Shown here piece after piece: positions 32,151 through 44,574 of a stretch of DNA of 64,000 nt. Position numbers and translations under genes: made by a program. Below the pieces are notes generated by a model. That model was given only the letters and a program-made list of their open reading frames with translations. It was not told the DNA's origin and did not search any database. The DNA comes from Macrostomum hystrix (Eukaryota; Platyhelminthes; Macrostomidae). How positions within the stretch are numbered: position 1 is the stretch's first letter; the number at the start of each line of letters is the position of its first letter. The stretch spans positions 5,081,501-5,145,500 of the forward strand of contig CATNEN010000024.1 of the NCBI GenBank assembly GCA_950097015.1, written 5' to 3'.

Positions 32151-32844
32151 ATGGCCAGCTCGTATCCGCCAGCCAAGATCAGAATGCCAAATCAGAGGCC
32201 CACGTAGGCCTGTTGGCCCATGCGCTTTTAGTTCCGAACTTCGTTAAAGAAAACCGGCGTTTAGCTTCCCATTGCGCGTATTCGGAGAGGCCAGGCCAGA
32301 TCACTGAATGCCCTCCAAATCCCACAGCGGTTTTAAAAATCCCTCCAGCCCCAGAAAAATGGCTCGCCCATTGCTCCCCTGGATCTTTACTTTCATCTCC
32401 CGTATCAGCGCAGCCCAGGCCCATGCTGCGGACATGTTTCTACATAGGGAGGAGGGCATAGAGCAGAGGGGATTTTTCTCCCTCCCTCCACCACACTCGA
32501 ATCCTTCGTTCCATCGCTGCTGGCGCTGCATCGCCGTCGGCTGCGGGTCGCCTCCACCTCATCCAATTACCTGTAGGCTGCAGGGGTTTCGCAGCAGTCT
32601 CCTATCGGGTCTCTTTTGGAACAATGTCGGCTGGGTGTGTGTGCCGTACAGTCTGGATTCTGCCAGATATATTACTATATAAGCTATCAGCTCCATTTTG
32701 TCTGCTCTGCTGCAACAGCCACTGGACTGGCTGGCTTGTTCGGTTGCCTAGGTAACGCGAGAGTCAGTCAGTCAGTCACTTAAAAAAATATACTGCCACT
32801 GCTCCGTCTGTTCCACTGCAGGCAGTGACCAAACCGATTGCGTC
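32151..32844 (+). promoter_or_regulatory. Promoter / 5' leader region of the ANKS1-like gene
   Basis: A GC-richer unique stretch. TATATAAG at 32676-32683 is a candidate TATA box about 165 bp before the ATG. A pyrimidine tract ending CCACTGCAG (AG at 32820-32821) lies 23 nt before the ATG and could be a cis or spliced-leader acceptor. A short open frame at 32213-32461 has no recognisable similarity and I treat it as non-coding. Confidence 0.5.
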
Positions 32845-35800
32845 ATGGATGGGCCGAGCGCCTGGGCCGAGGTAAGCTGGAGATAATTTTGTGAGCACAA
32901 ATGTACTCAGAATTTGTTTTGATAGGGATTGCTTTGTTCCATCGATTCGGGAACACACTTGGTGGGGGGGCAATATTTTGTTCCGCTCTGCATTGTACCC
33001 GTTTTCATTTAAATTTTGTGCAGCGATCTTTTCACTGAATTTGCACACGCGCGGTGCGTTTTGCGTGCAGATTTCCGTTCAAAAAAGAATTATTTGGATT
33101 CGATGAATCAGCCATGGGCAGCCATTGCTGTGTAGTCAGCCTCGCTCTCACGGGGGTCACAGCCGCGCGGCAGTTGTCTGCATGGCCAGACATTCTTGTG
33201 TGACGCTGCTAAGTGAAATGGCCCTTGATTCTCTAGCGGCTGGCGACAGGTAACAGAAATTCGGCTGCCAGGTTGGCCCGAATGCGAGCCAGACCTGAAA
33301 AAACGGCCATCGCAACACCAACACCACCGACCGTTGCTATCCGGTTTCTGGGGGGTAGGAAATTGTGGAAATTGAACGAGCCGGAATAGATTTTTATCTT
33401 TGTTGGATATTATTGAATGGCACGTGTTTTCAGTCTTGTCTAGTCCAAAAACGATCTAAAATAAAAACTAAACTCGAGTTCTAGATTTCCTTGTCTGGTC
33501 CTCCGAGGGAGGATTTCCAACAAGTTGTTTTAGCATCTAAAAATAGAAACTAGATTCGAGTATTAGATTTCCTTGTCTGGTCCTCCGAGGGATGATTTCC
33601 AACAAGTTGTTTCAGCATCTAAAAATAGAAACTAGATTCTGGTCTTAGATTTCCTTGTCTGGTCCTCCGAGGGAGGATTTCCAACAAGTTGTTTTAGCAT
33701 CTAAAAATAGAAACTGGATTCGAGTATTAGATTTCCTTGTCTGGTTCTCTGGGGGAGGATTTCCAACAAGTTGTTTTAGGATCTAAAAAAAGAAACTAGA
33801 TTCTAGTATTAGATTTCCTTTTCTGGTCTTCCAGAGGAGAAGTTCAAACAAGTCGTTTAAAAATCTAAAAATAGAAACTAGATTATAGTCTTAGATTTCC
33901 TTGTCTGGTCCTCCGAGGGAGGATTTCCAACAAGTTGTTTTAGCATCTAAAAATAGAAACTAGATTCTGGTCTTAGATTTCCTTGTCTGGTCCTCCGAGG
34001 GAGGATTTCCAACAAGTTGTTTTAGCATCTAAAAATAGAAACTAGATTCTGGTCTTAGATTTCCTTGTCTGGTCCTCTGGGGGAGGATGTCCAACAAGTT
34101 GTTTTAGGATCTAAAAATAGAAACTAGGTTATAGTCTTAGATTTCCTTGTCTGGTCTTCCAGAGGAGAAGTTCAAGCAAGTCTTTAAAAAAACTAAAAAT
34201 AGAAACTAGATTATAGTCTTAGATTTCTTTGTCTGGTCCTCCGGAGGAGGAGTTAAACAATTCTTTTTAAAACAATCGCGAAACCTTCATCAATGCACCC
34301 TCCGCCCAAATGACAGATCGACTCCATCCTGGCCTCCATCGATCCCAACCGGGCCTCGTGGATATCCCAGCTAGAGTCGGCGGCGACAGTGGCGGCAGCG
34401 GCGGCGGGGGGCGACTACCTGCTGGTCGGCCTGGACGACTGGGCAGCCCTGAACAGGTTGGAGGAGGATGTGCTGGCAGCGCTGCTGACTAACGGCTTCG
34501 ACTGCGCTGGATTTGTTGTGAGTGTCCGCCCACAATGCACTGGGACAGACAGCCACTCGCATCTGACACTGATTTCGTGTCTCCCATTGTAGAACGGAGT
34601 TCTCAGCGACGCCGACCTGCAGGAGCTGGGCATGAGATCGGCGACTCAGAGGCGACGAGTGCTAACAGCGGTGCAGGATCTGCCAAGCAGCCTGCCGGAG
34701 GGTGAGCTGGCGTTTGAGAATGGGAGTTGGGATTCGTAGGATACGATCTATTGGAATAGGGGAGATGAGATTTCAATGATATGGGAATAGCGGGGATAGG
34801 ATTTGATGGATATTGAAAGGGGAAGATAGGATTTGATTGATTTTCAAATAATGGAGATGGGATTTGATGGATATTGGAATTGGGGAGATGGAATTTGATG
34901 GATATTGGATTTGGGGAGATGGAATTTGATGGATATTGGAATTGGAGAGATGGAATTTGATGGATATTGGAATTGGGGAGATGGAATTTGATGGATATTG
35001 GAATTGGGGAGATGGAATTTGATGGATATTGGAATTAGGGAGATGGAATTTGATGGATATTTGAATTGGGGAGATGGGATTTGATGGATATTGAAATTGG
35101 GGAGATGGGATTTGATGGATATTGGAATTGGGGAGATGGAATTTGATGGATATTGGATTTGGGGAGATGGAATTTGGTGGATATTGGAATTGGAGAGATG
35201 GAATTTGATGGATATTGGAATTGGGGAGATGGAATTTGATGGATATTGGAATTGGGGAGATGGAATTTGATGGATATTGGAATTAGGGAGATGGAATTTG
35301 ATGGATATTTGAATTGGGGAGATGGGATTTGATGGATATTGAAATTGGGGAGATGGGATTTGATGGATATTGGAATTGGGGAGATGGAATTTGATGGATA
35401 TTGGATTTGGGGAGATGGAATTTGATGGATATTGGAATTGGAGAGATGGAATTTGATGGATATTGGAATTGGGGAGATGGGATTTGATAGATACTGGAAT
35501 CGGGGAGATGGAATTTGATGGATACTGGAATCGGGGAGATGGGATTTGACGATTAGGACGACTAGGGTATTAAGAAGGGAAACCGCAATTATTTTGTTGA
35601 AAAGGGTCAGCGGAACACCCAAGAGCCAGCAAAAGTACAGGCCGCAGTAGCAGCCAGAATGCAAAGGGTTGGTACAGTGATTGTTGGGATTTCGGAAAGA
35701 AAGATCTTGCCGCGCTATCTATGATTGACGCAATGCCTCATGTGTTTCCTTGTTGCTAAGGAAGTTGGTTAACAATGGTGCGATTGCATACAGCCGGCAA

Positions 35801-38800
35801 CTAATATCCCGGAATTCCCCCCTGATCAGGAAGCTATGGCTGGCTGGCCAATGAGACAGGTATTAGGGATCGGATCGAGCATCACAACCGAGCATTAGCG
35901 TCGCCTTGAATGCCCCTATTATAATGCAACGAACTGGATTCTAGTCCTCCGGGAAATCAATAATATGGGTCTAGCGCTGTGGTGGGTCAGGGAAGAAGAC
36001 TGCATTGGGATAATCTGTGATTATGATACTCGTAAGGTAGGAAAATCCTGGATTTAGAAATATTGTGGTTAAGAAACTGTAGGATTCAGATAATCTGTGA
36101 TTCAGGTAATCAAGGATAAGGATAATCTAGGATTAGGATAATCTCGGATAAGGATAATATAGGATTAGGATAATCTCGGATAAGGATAATCTAGGATTAG
36201 GATAATCTCGGATAAGGATAATCTAGGATTATGATTATCTCGGATTAGGATAATCTAGGATGAATATTATCTAGGATTAGGATAATCTAGGATTAGGATA
36301 ATCTAGGACTAGGATAATCTAGGATTGGGATAATCTGGGGTTAGGATAATCTGGATTTGGATAAACTAGGATTAGGGGGAATAAAATGCTCAATAGTAAA
36401 GGACTCGAGAAAGTAGGGATATGATAAGAAACCTCTAATTGAACCCACGCAACAAACCAGCCAGCTAACAGCCAATCACAAACCCTCCAGTGGCTGAGTC
36501 CATCTCAGGCTCCTCCAGCCTGGACTGGCTGCTGCAGCGGCTCTGCCTGACCCGCCAGCTGGGAAAGGAGTTCGCCGCGGCCGCCGTCATCTTCGACGCC
36601 GCTACAGTTGATGATCTGGCCTCGGTGACGGACTCAGAGCTGCGGCTGGTGAGACCGACATTAACTATATTTTATCTTAATATTCCTTCATCCAACTGTT
36701 AGTAGGGATCGAAAAATTGTGCTCGTTTTTTAATCAGCGATTCGGCGTGCATAAGCTTGGACACCGACGCCGAATCGCCTGTTGCCTGGACAGGCTCCGA
36801 GCGCTGCGGCGACTCCGACGACCTCGTCTCGAGCCCGCGCCAGCGCCGCTGCTGCAGCAACCGACGTCTTCGTCATCGTCGACCGCGCTGACTGGCGTCT
36901 ACAACGGCGTCCAGCACGCGCGCCAGAACTCCAATCTGTCCACCCAGTCCGCCTCCTCCGCCACCGCGGCAGCCGCCCGAGCCTCCTCCACCTCCTCCGA
37001 CTCCGCCTCCCATATGGACGAAGATCATTCGTCGCTGGTGGCAGCAGCTTCGGCCGGAATCGCCAACCGACGAAACGTCGTCCGACCGACTGTCCTAGGC
37101 GCTGCTCCAACACAGGCGGCGGGGACAAATCTGAAGACTCAGACGGAGGTGCTGCCGCGCCGAGAGCTACCGGGAATCAGCCGCTCCTGGGTGGCCACGA
37201 CCGGTGGCCGACGATCGCAGGATGTCGGCGCCGAAGACGCAACAGACGCCGGCGCAAAGATTCCTCAGCGGAGCGACTCCTCAGCGGTGCTGCCGCGGTC
37301 ACTTTCAACCGACTGTCTTGACGATGCGGGGAAGAAACGATTGGCATTTCAGCCGCTGATCAGCGAGTCCTGGCCGCACCATCCGGATGTGCTGCTGAGG
37401 GACAGCTTCTCCTACTCAGTGTCCGTGAGTACTGCGGACTGTACATCTACTAATGCGGGAACCCAACAGTATAATAAAATTCCTGGGATTTCCAGGGACT
37501 TCTTTCGGATACATGGGATTTTCTTCGGATACCTGGGATTTTCTTCGGATACCTGGGATTTTCTTCGGATACCTGGGATTTTCTTCGGATACCTGGGATT
37601 TTCTTCGGATACCATTGATTTCCTTCGATTCCTAAGAATTCTGACCATTTTTTGGCTTTCCAATGTATTTATTCTTTTTCTTTGGGATTTTCTCATTATC
37701 CATGTAATTTGTACATGATCAACTGGAGTTTTTCATTGACTCTGAAATTCCAGTGGAACTAAAAAAGATTTTTAAAATAATTTATTAAGCTCTTCTTAAA
37801 CTCAAACCAAGCCTACAATTCTCCGACAAAACCGCCCGCCTGCAGTATCTGGGCTTCCGCCCGCTAGCCGAGCACACGGATCCCGCCGAGACCGCCCAGG
37901 TCATGCTGATGTTTCGCTGCAAGAGCGCCGACATTTTAAAGCTGCCCCGGATACGACTGACTGTCTGCTACCGCGGAGTGAAGTTTATCAATCCGGATAA
38001 CGATGTGAGTCACTGAATTGTGATGGCCTAGTTTGGCCTACTAACGATCTACTAGTAGAAGAGATTGAAGGAACGATTTAAAGCACTAGATAAATTTAGT
38101 CACTTGCTAAAAGGGCACTAATTGCTTCTCTTAGGGGCTAAGATTCGAACTTTCGACCGCTCTGCAAAGCCCTAGCCCTAAGCCCTAGGGGGGTGAGAGC
38201 AGAGCGGTTAGCGTATTTGCCTCCTGCACCAAAGTCCCTGACGAAAGCGGCGAGGCCACATTCATTTGGGGCGCAGCAGACGGAGCTTGGAGGCTTGGAG
38301 GTTTGCCGTGCAATTTACGCCCTTGAGGGCCAACCTCCAAGGCACAGTGAGTGTGTACACTGCCTGAGAATGAGAAAGTCAGGGCAGATGTACACACCTG
38401 TGTGAGCGTATGCCTGCGTACAGTATCTGTGTGCGTGTGTGCTCAGGACTCAGCGAAATGGGCAGAATTGCCTCCTCGCTGGCTGCAGGTCTAGTGTCAA
38501 AAATAATGTGCCGGTTATTGGCGGCAGCCCTATTGCAGTTATTATTTATTATTAGCCCTAATCCTAACCCTAGCCCATTCTACATACACTTTGGCATTAT
38601 CCTACTTACAGTAGCACTATTTGAGAATAGGCAGCACTCAGATTTACATCGCAGTCCGATACCCCCGCAGATGGTGATAACTGAGCACCGCATAACAGAG
38701 ATCTACTTCGCCTGCCAGGACAGCTCTAGGCGGGCGAATTTCGCCTACGTCACCAAGGACAGCGTGAACAGCGTGCACTACTGCCACTGCTTCGCCTCCC

Positions 38801-39261
38801 ACTCGCCTGTGAGTTCCGAATCCTCACCGCTGGATTATTACCAAATAACTCTCAGCCTTGAAAAAATACTAAGGCTTCTCTTTGCTGATGTTTCTGTCGC
38901 TGGGAAAGCCGCGGAAGTTCCGTAGAGGCCATCATAGACTTTCTAAAAATAGTAACAAATCTTTGTAAAACGAGTATGCCTATGTCTTACGGGAAAAATC
39001 GTATGTCCAAATTAACTCTTATTACGAGTACTTCGATAAACTATCCCTGCACTCGTCAGTTACTATTACTACAGTAAATAATATTTTAGGAATATCCCAC
39101 CATAAAAAAAACCGCAGGAGACGGCCGTGCTGATCATCCAGACATTGTCAGAGGCCTGCGGCCTGGCCAATCAGCTGATCGAATTTAACCAGCTGCGTCG
39201 GCGTCAGCTGACGGCCGGAGCGAGGCGGCGCTCAAGTCGAAAGCAGAACAGGCGACCCTGA
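32845..39261 (+). CDS. SAM-SAM-PTB adaptor, ANKS1/AIDA-1 (Odin) family, no ankyrin repeats
   Basis: Eight exons, all in phase: 32845-32871, 34317-34517, 34593-34701, 36491-36648, 36738-37424, 37846-38004, 38671-38808 and 39118-39261, giving 540 residues. SAM1 is ~40-108 (DYLLVGLDDWAALNRL to LQELGMRSATQRRRVL), SAM2 ~118-187 (SSLDWLLQRLCLTRQLG to HKLGHRRRI), then a Ser/Ala-rich linker, then a PTB domain ~380-515 (FSYSVSYLGF, LTVCYRGVKFINPDN, ANFAYVTKDSVNSVHYCH). This order matches vertebrate ANKS1A/B, adaptors that bind phosphotyrosine receptors and, for AIDA-1, shuttle from synapse to nucleus. The family's N-terminal ankyrins are absent and a start codon sits right after a promoter-like region, so this resembles the short AIDA-1 forms. 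It ends in a basic tail (ARRRSSRKQNRRP). Introns 1, 3 and 5 hold minisatellites and intron 6 a SINE. Confidence 0.87.
32872..33455 (+). other. 5' part of ANKS1-like intron 1
   Basis: Unique intronic DNA before the 82-bp array. No repeat, RNA gene or open frame worth reporting is seen. Confidence 0.5.
33460..34250 (+). repeat. ~82-bp tandem repeat in ANKS1-like intron 1
   Basis: About nine to ten copies, each with TTAGATTTCCTTGTCTGGTC, CTCCGAGGGAGGATTTCCAA and AAATAGAAACTAGATT. Copies near 33820 and 34150 share the variant CTTCCAGAGGAGAAGTTCAA, implying block duplication. This is the longest unit of any array here. Confidence 0.92.
34740..35555 (+). repeat. 32-bp minisatellite in ANKS1-like intron 3
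   Basis: About 25 copies of a unit containing GATGGAATTTGATGGATATT then GGAATTGGGGA. The variant pattern TTTGAATTGGGG / TGAAATTGGGG recurs about 270 bp apart (35055 and 35305), a block duplication. Confidence 0.94.
35556..36060 (+). other. Unique part of ANKS1-like intron 3
   Basis: Between two arrays of the same intron; non-coding with no recognisable element. Confidence 0.45.
36065..36380 (+). repeat. ~16-bp tandem repeat in ANKS1-like intron 3
   Basis: About 20 copies of AGGATAATCTAGGATT and the CTCGGATA variant; a dimeric 31/32-bp pattern is visible around 36110-36230. Confidence 0.9.
37485..37615 (+). repeat. 20-bp tandem repeat in ANKS1-like intron 5
   Basis: About six copies of TGGGATTTTCTTCGGATACC, with partial units at both ends. 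Confidence 0.93.
38190..38560 (+). mobile_element. tRNA-derived SINE, family B, copy 2 (ANKS1-like intron 6)
   Basis: The fullest family B copy: head GAGCAGAGCGGTTAGCGTAT (A-box-like), a middle segment around GCGCAGCAGACGGAGCTTGG absent from copy 1, then GATGTACACACCTGTGTGAG and AATTGCCTCCTCGCTGGCTG, ending in a TTATTATT tail. Confidence 0.8.
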
Positions 39262-39915
39262 CGGCGACAGCCAACTTTTTGATAAGAGTCAGGGGCACGG
39301 CCAGATGAAATCTGATTGGCTAGTCAAGGTTAAGCTGATGCTATTTTTAGAAACTAAATTCTGGGAATACTCAACTTTACCAGGTTAGGCACGTGACTGA
39401 CCTCAGCCAATGAAAATCCTCCGCGGTTTTTCTTTCCATTGGCAACACGTGCACATTTATAAATAGCCAATAATCGAAAAAATGTTCGCACAAATCCATT
39501 TATCCTATTACTTTAGTTGTCGCTAGTCTAGATAGATAATGCTGAAATTGCAAACAAGCACATACCTCTGTGTGAGATACAAGATTAACTTGGACACGTA
39601 GGAATCCTTTGGACACTGGAATCTTTCATCTCAGCATCCACATGCGGTTGCATTCAAAGAGAACTGCGCTTCAATTGTTTGTTTCATAAAAAAAATAAAT
39701 AATAAACAACTGAAAGCTTTTTATATTAATCGATTAGCATTTAGTTGATTGATTGTTTATTCATCGTCTTGCAAATAATTTCTTATCAAATTTTTCGATA
39801 ATAAAACCCAAAGCTTTTCTTACATTGTATTTCATCACAAATCCTAATTCTCAACTATTTTAAAAGAATTGCTGCTTAAACTTTAATATAAAATTAACCC
39901 AATCTTACCTACTTC
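39262..39915 (+). other. 3' flank of ANKS1-like gene with a promoter-like motif cluster
   Basis: No coding sequence. AATAAA at 39694-39699 could serve the ANKS1-like transcript. Between 39390 and 39471 lie two CACGTG boxes, CCAAT motifs in both orientations and TATAAATA, an arrangement of a core promoter without a recognisable gene behind it. Confidence 0.45.
39694..39699 (+). promoter_or_regulatory. AATAAA, candidate poly(A) signal of ANKS1-like gene
   Basis: It lies 433 bp after the stop codon, embedded in an A-rich run. It may serve the ANKS1-like mRNA or the unknown transcript from the motif cluster at 39390. Confidence 0.35.
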
Positions 39916-39917
39916 AT

Positions 39918-42900
39918 GATTCCAAATTCAGAATCTCCATCATTTCCGAATTCAGAAGCTTCATCATTACCGAATCCAGAATCTCCATCATTTCCGAATT
40001 CAGAAGCTTCATCATTTCCGAATTCAGAAGCTTCATCATTTCCGAATTCAGAAGCTTCATCATTACCGAATTCAGAATCTCCATCATTTCCGAATTCAGA
40101 AGCTTCATCATTTCCGAATTCAGAAGCTCCATCATTACTGTATTCCGAAGCTTCATCATTTCCGAATCCAGAAGCTTCATCATTACCGAATTCAGAATCT
40201 CCATCATTTCCGAATTCAGAAGCTTCATCATTTCCAAATCCAGAAGCTTCATCATTTCCAAATCCAGAAGCTTCATCATTACCGAATTCAGAATCTCCAT
40301 CATTTCCGAATTCAGAAGCTTCATCATTACCGAATTCAGAATCTCCATCATTTCCGAATTCAGAAGCTTCATCATTTCCAAATCCAGAAGCTTCATCATT
40401 TCCAAATCCAGAAGCTTCATCATTACCGAATTCAGAAGCTTCATCATTACCGAATCCAGAAGCTTCATCATTTCCAAATCCAGAAGCTTCATCATTTCCG
40501 AATTCAGAAGCTTCATCATTACCGAATTCAGAAGCTTCATCATTACCGAATTCAGAATCTCCATCATTTCCGAATTCAGAAGCTTCATCATTTCCAAATC
40601 CAGAAGCTTCATCATTACCGAATTCAGAATCTCCATCATTTCCGAATTCAGAATCTCCATCATTTCCGAATTCAGAAGCTTCATCATTACCGAATCCAGA
40701 AGCTTCATCATTTCCGAATTCAGAAGCTTCATCATTTCCGAATCCAGAAGCTTCATCACTACCGAATCCAGAAGCTTCATCATTTCCGAATCCAGAAGCT
40801 TCATCATTTCCGAATCCAGAAGCTTCATCATTTCCGAATCCAGAAGCTTCATCATTTCCGAATCCAGAAGCTTCATCATTACCGAATTCAGAAGCTTCAT
40901 CATTTCCGAATTCTGAAGCTTCATCATTTCCGAATCCAGAAGCTTCATCACTACCGAATTCAGAAGCTTCATCATTTCCGAATTCAGAAGCTTCATCATT
41001 TCCGAATCCAGAAGCTTCATCACTACCGAATTCAGAAGCTTCATCATTTCCGAATCCAGAAGCTTCATCATTTCCGAATTCAGAAGCTTCATCATTTCCG
41101 AATCCGGAAGCTTCATCATTACCGAATTCAGAATCTCCATCATTTCCGAATTCAGAATCTCCATCATTTCCGAATTCAGAAGCTTCATCATTACCGAATC
41201 CAGAAGCTTCATCATTTCCGAATTCAGAAGCTTCATCATTTCCGAATTCATAAGCTTCATCATTTCTGAATCCAGAAGCTTCATCATTTCCGAATTCAGA
41301 AGCTTCATCATTTCCGAATCCAGAAGCTTCATCATTTCCGAATCCGGAAGCTTCATCATTACCGAATTCAGAATCTCCATCATTTCCGAATTCAGAATCT
41401 CCATCATTTCCGAATTGAGAAGCTTCATCATTACCGAATCCAGAAGCTTCATCATTACCGAATTCAGAAGCTTCATCACTACCGAATTCAGAAGCTTCAT
41501 CACTACCGAATTCAGAAGCTTCATCATTTCCGAATTCAGAAGCTTCATCACTACCGAATTCAGAAGCTTCATCATTTCCGAATCCAGAAGCTTCATCACT
41601 ACCGAATTCAGAAGCTTCATCACTACCGAATTCAGAAGCTTCATCACTACCGAATCCAGAAGCTTCATCATTTCCGAATCCAGAAGCTTCATCATTTCCG
41701 AATCCAGAAGCTTCATCATTTCCGAATCCAGAAGCTTCATCATTTCCAAATCCAGAAGCTTCATCATTTCCGAATCCAGAAGCTTCATCATTTCCGAATC
41801 CAGAAGCTTCATCATTTCCGAATCCAGAAGCTTCATCATTTCCAAATCCAGAAGCTTCATCATTTCCGAATCCAGAAGCTTCATCACTACCGAATTCAGA
41901 AGCTTCATCACTACCGAATTCAGAAGCTTCATCATTACCGAATTCAGAAGCTTCATCATTTCCGAATTCAGAAGCTTCATCATTTCCGAATTCAGAAGCT
42001 TCATCATTTCCGAATTCAGAAGCTTCATCATTTCCGAATTCAGAAGCTTCATCATTTCCGAATTCAGAAGCTTCATCATTACCGAATTCAGAATCTCCAT
42101 CATTTCCGAATTCAGAATCTCCATCATTTCCGAATTCAGAAGCTTCATCATTACCGAATCCAGAAGCTTCATCATTACCGAATTCAGAAGCTTCATCATT
42201 ACCGAATTCAGAAGCTTCATCACTACCGAATTCAGAAGCTTCATCATTTCCGAATTCAGAAGCTTCATCACTACCGAATTCAGAAGCTTCATCATTTCCG
42301 AATCCAGAAGCTTCATCACTACCGAATTCAGAAGCTTCATCACTACCGAATTCAGAAGCTTCATCACTACCGAATCCAGAAGCTTCATCATTTCCGAATC
42401 CAGAAGCTTCATCATTTCCGAATCCAGAAGCTTCATCATTTCTGAATCCAGAAGCTTCATCATTTCCAAATCCAGAAGCTTCATCATTTCCGAATCCAGA
42501 AGCTTCATCATTTCCGAATCCAGAAGCTTCATCATTTCCGAATCCAGAAGCTTCATCATTTCCAAATCCAGAAGCTTCATCATTTCCGAATCCAGAAGCT
42601 TCATCACTACCGAATTCAGAAGCTTCATCACTACCGAATTCAGAAGCTTCATCATTACCGAATTCAGAAGCTTCATCATTTCCGAATTCAGAAGCTTCAT
42701 CATTTCCGAATTCAGAAGCTTCATCATTTCCGAATTCAGAAGCTTCATCATTTCCGAATTCATAAGCTTCATCATTTCCGAATTCAGAAGCTTCATCACT
42801 ACCGAATTCAGAAGCTTCATCATTTCCGAATCCAGAAGCTTCATCACTACCGAATTCAGAAGCTTCATCACTACCGAATCCAGAAGCTTCATCATTTCCG

Positions 42901-44095
42901 AATCCAGAAGCTTCATCATTTCCGAATCCAGAAGCTTCATCATTTCCGAATCCAGAAGCTTCATCACTACCGAATTCAGAAGCTTCATCACTACCGAATT
43001 CAGAAGCTTCATCATTTCCGAATCCAGAAGCTTCATCATTTCCGAATCCAGAAGCTTCATCACTACCGAATTCAGAAGCTTCATCACTACCGAATTCAGA
43101 AGCTTCATCATTACCGAATTCAGAAGCTTCATCATTTCCGAATTCAGAAGCTTCATCATTTCCGAATTCAGAAGCTTCATCATTTCCGAATTCAGAAGCT
43201 TCATCATTTCCGAATTCATAAGCTTCATCATTTCCGAATTCAGAAGCTTCATCACTACCGAATTCAGAAGCTTCATCATTACCGAATCCAGAAGCTTCAT
43301 CATTTCCGAATCCAGAAGCTTCATCATTTCCGAATCCAGAAGCTTCATCATTTCCGAATCCAGAAGCTTCATCACTACCGAATTCAGAAGCTTCATCACT
43401 ACCGAATTCAGAAGCTTCATCATTTCCGAATTCAGAAGCTTCATCATTTCCGAATTCAGAAGCTTCATCATTTCCGAATTCATAAGCTTCATCATTTCTG
43501 AATCCAGAAGCTTCATCATTTCCGAATTCAGAAGCTTCATCATTTCCGAATCCAGAAGCTTCATCATTTCCGAATCCAGAAGCTTCATCATTTCCGAATT
43601 CATAAGCTTCATCATTTCTGAATCCAGAAGCTTCATCATTTCCGAATTCAGAAGCTTCATCATTTCCGAATTCAGAAGCTTCATCATTTCTGAATCCAGA
43701 AGCTTCATCATTTCCGAATTCAGAAGCTTCATCATTTCCGAATCCAGAAGCTTCATCATTTCCGAATCCAGAAGCTTCATCATTTCCGAATTCATAAGCT
43801 TCATCATTTCCGAATCCAGAAGCTTCATCATTACCGAATCCAGAAGCTTCATCACTACCGAATCCAGAAGCTTCATCATTTCCGAATTCATAAGCTTCAT
43901 CATTTCTGAATCCAGAAGCTTCATCACTACCGAATTCATAAGCTTCATCATTTCTGAATCCAGAAGCTTCATCACTACCGAATTCAGAAGCTTCATCATT
44001 TCCGAATTCAGAAGCTTCATCATTTCCGAATTCAGAAGCTTCATCATTACCGAATTCAGAAGCTTCATCATTACTGAATTTCGAAGGTTCATGGT
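39918..44095. repeat. 24-bp minisatellite, about 174 copies (largest array)
   Basis: The unit is GAATTCAGAAGCTTCATCAT plus TTCC. Most copies hold an EcoRI site (GAATTC) and a HindIII site (AAGCTT). Unit variants are CCAGAAGC, ATCTCC, CACTACC, ATTACC and CATAAGC. A block of about 30 units (720 bp) at ~41340-42060 is repeated almost exactly at ~42060-42760. The array lies between two convergent genes and is open on both strands (one minus frame spans 1392 codons), which follows from its 3n unit without stops. Confidence 0.96.
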
Positions 44096-44109
44096 TACTG
44101 TATTCCGAA

Positions 44110-44574
44110 GCTTAACATTTTCGGTTAAACTATACTTGAAATAAAATCTGCAGTAGACAAAAATAGGCTCTTTAAATGTATGCGTAATTTTATTATGGCA
44201 CTAACTTTTAGTTTTTACGTGCCAAACGTTGATGATTTATTATCTTGTCAAATAGTTTTAACCTCTGTAATCATATAGCAATCATCTACAAAGAATTGCA
44301 TAATATTAAACACAGGTGCAGTCAAATTGTAGTGAACTAATTAATTAGACTGTCTATGGTACTAACTGTGGCATCTAACTAAAGAATCTCTAAGAAAAAA
44401 ATTGTTTAAGAGCAGCAAAAATACATACAGGACTGAACAGAAATTTGAACTGAAATATTAATTTATGATGGATAAATATTTATTATGCAATTTTAAAGAG
44501 CGGAATAAAATAAAACGCGAGGTTGAAAATGAAGCATTTGTGTCCAGTGCCACAGGTATTCCCTCAATGAGAGT
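44110..44574. other. 3' flank of the V-ATPase F gene
   Basis: AT-rich non-coding DNA between the 24-bp array and the V-ATPase F stop codon. Confidence 0.5.
44479..44484 (-). promoter_or_regulatory. AATAAA (minus strand) poly(A) signal of V-ATPase F
   Basis: TTTATT on the plus strand lies 90 bp past the V-ATPase F stop codon. Confidence 0.5.

Noticed and set aside
32213-32682. Short overlapping frames upstream of the ANKS1-like gene
   Set aside because: No recognisable domain, no splice sites fitting the gene, and location just before a TATA box.
39914-44144. Very long open frames (1392, 909 and 445 codons) on both strands of the 24-bp array
   Set aside because: They follow from a 24-bp unit without stops in those frames; no start context, promoter or domain. 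Treated as satellite DNA.
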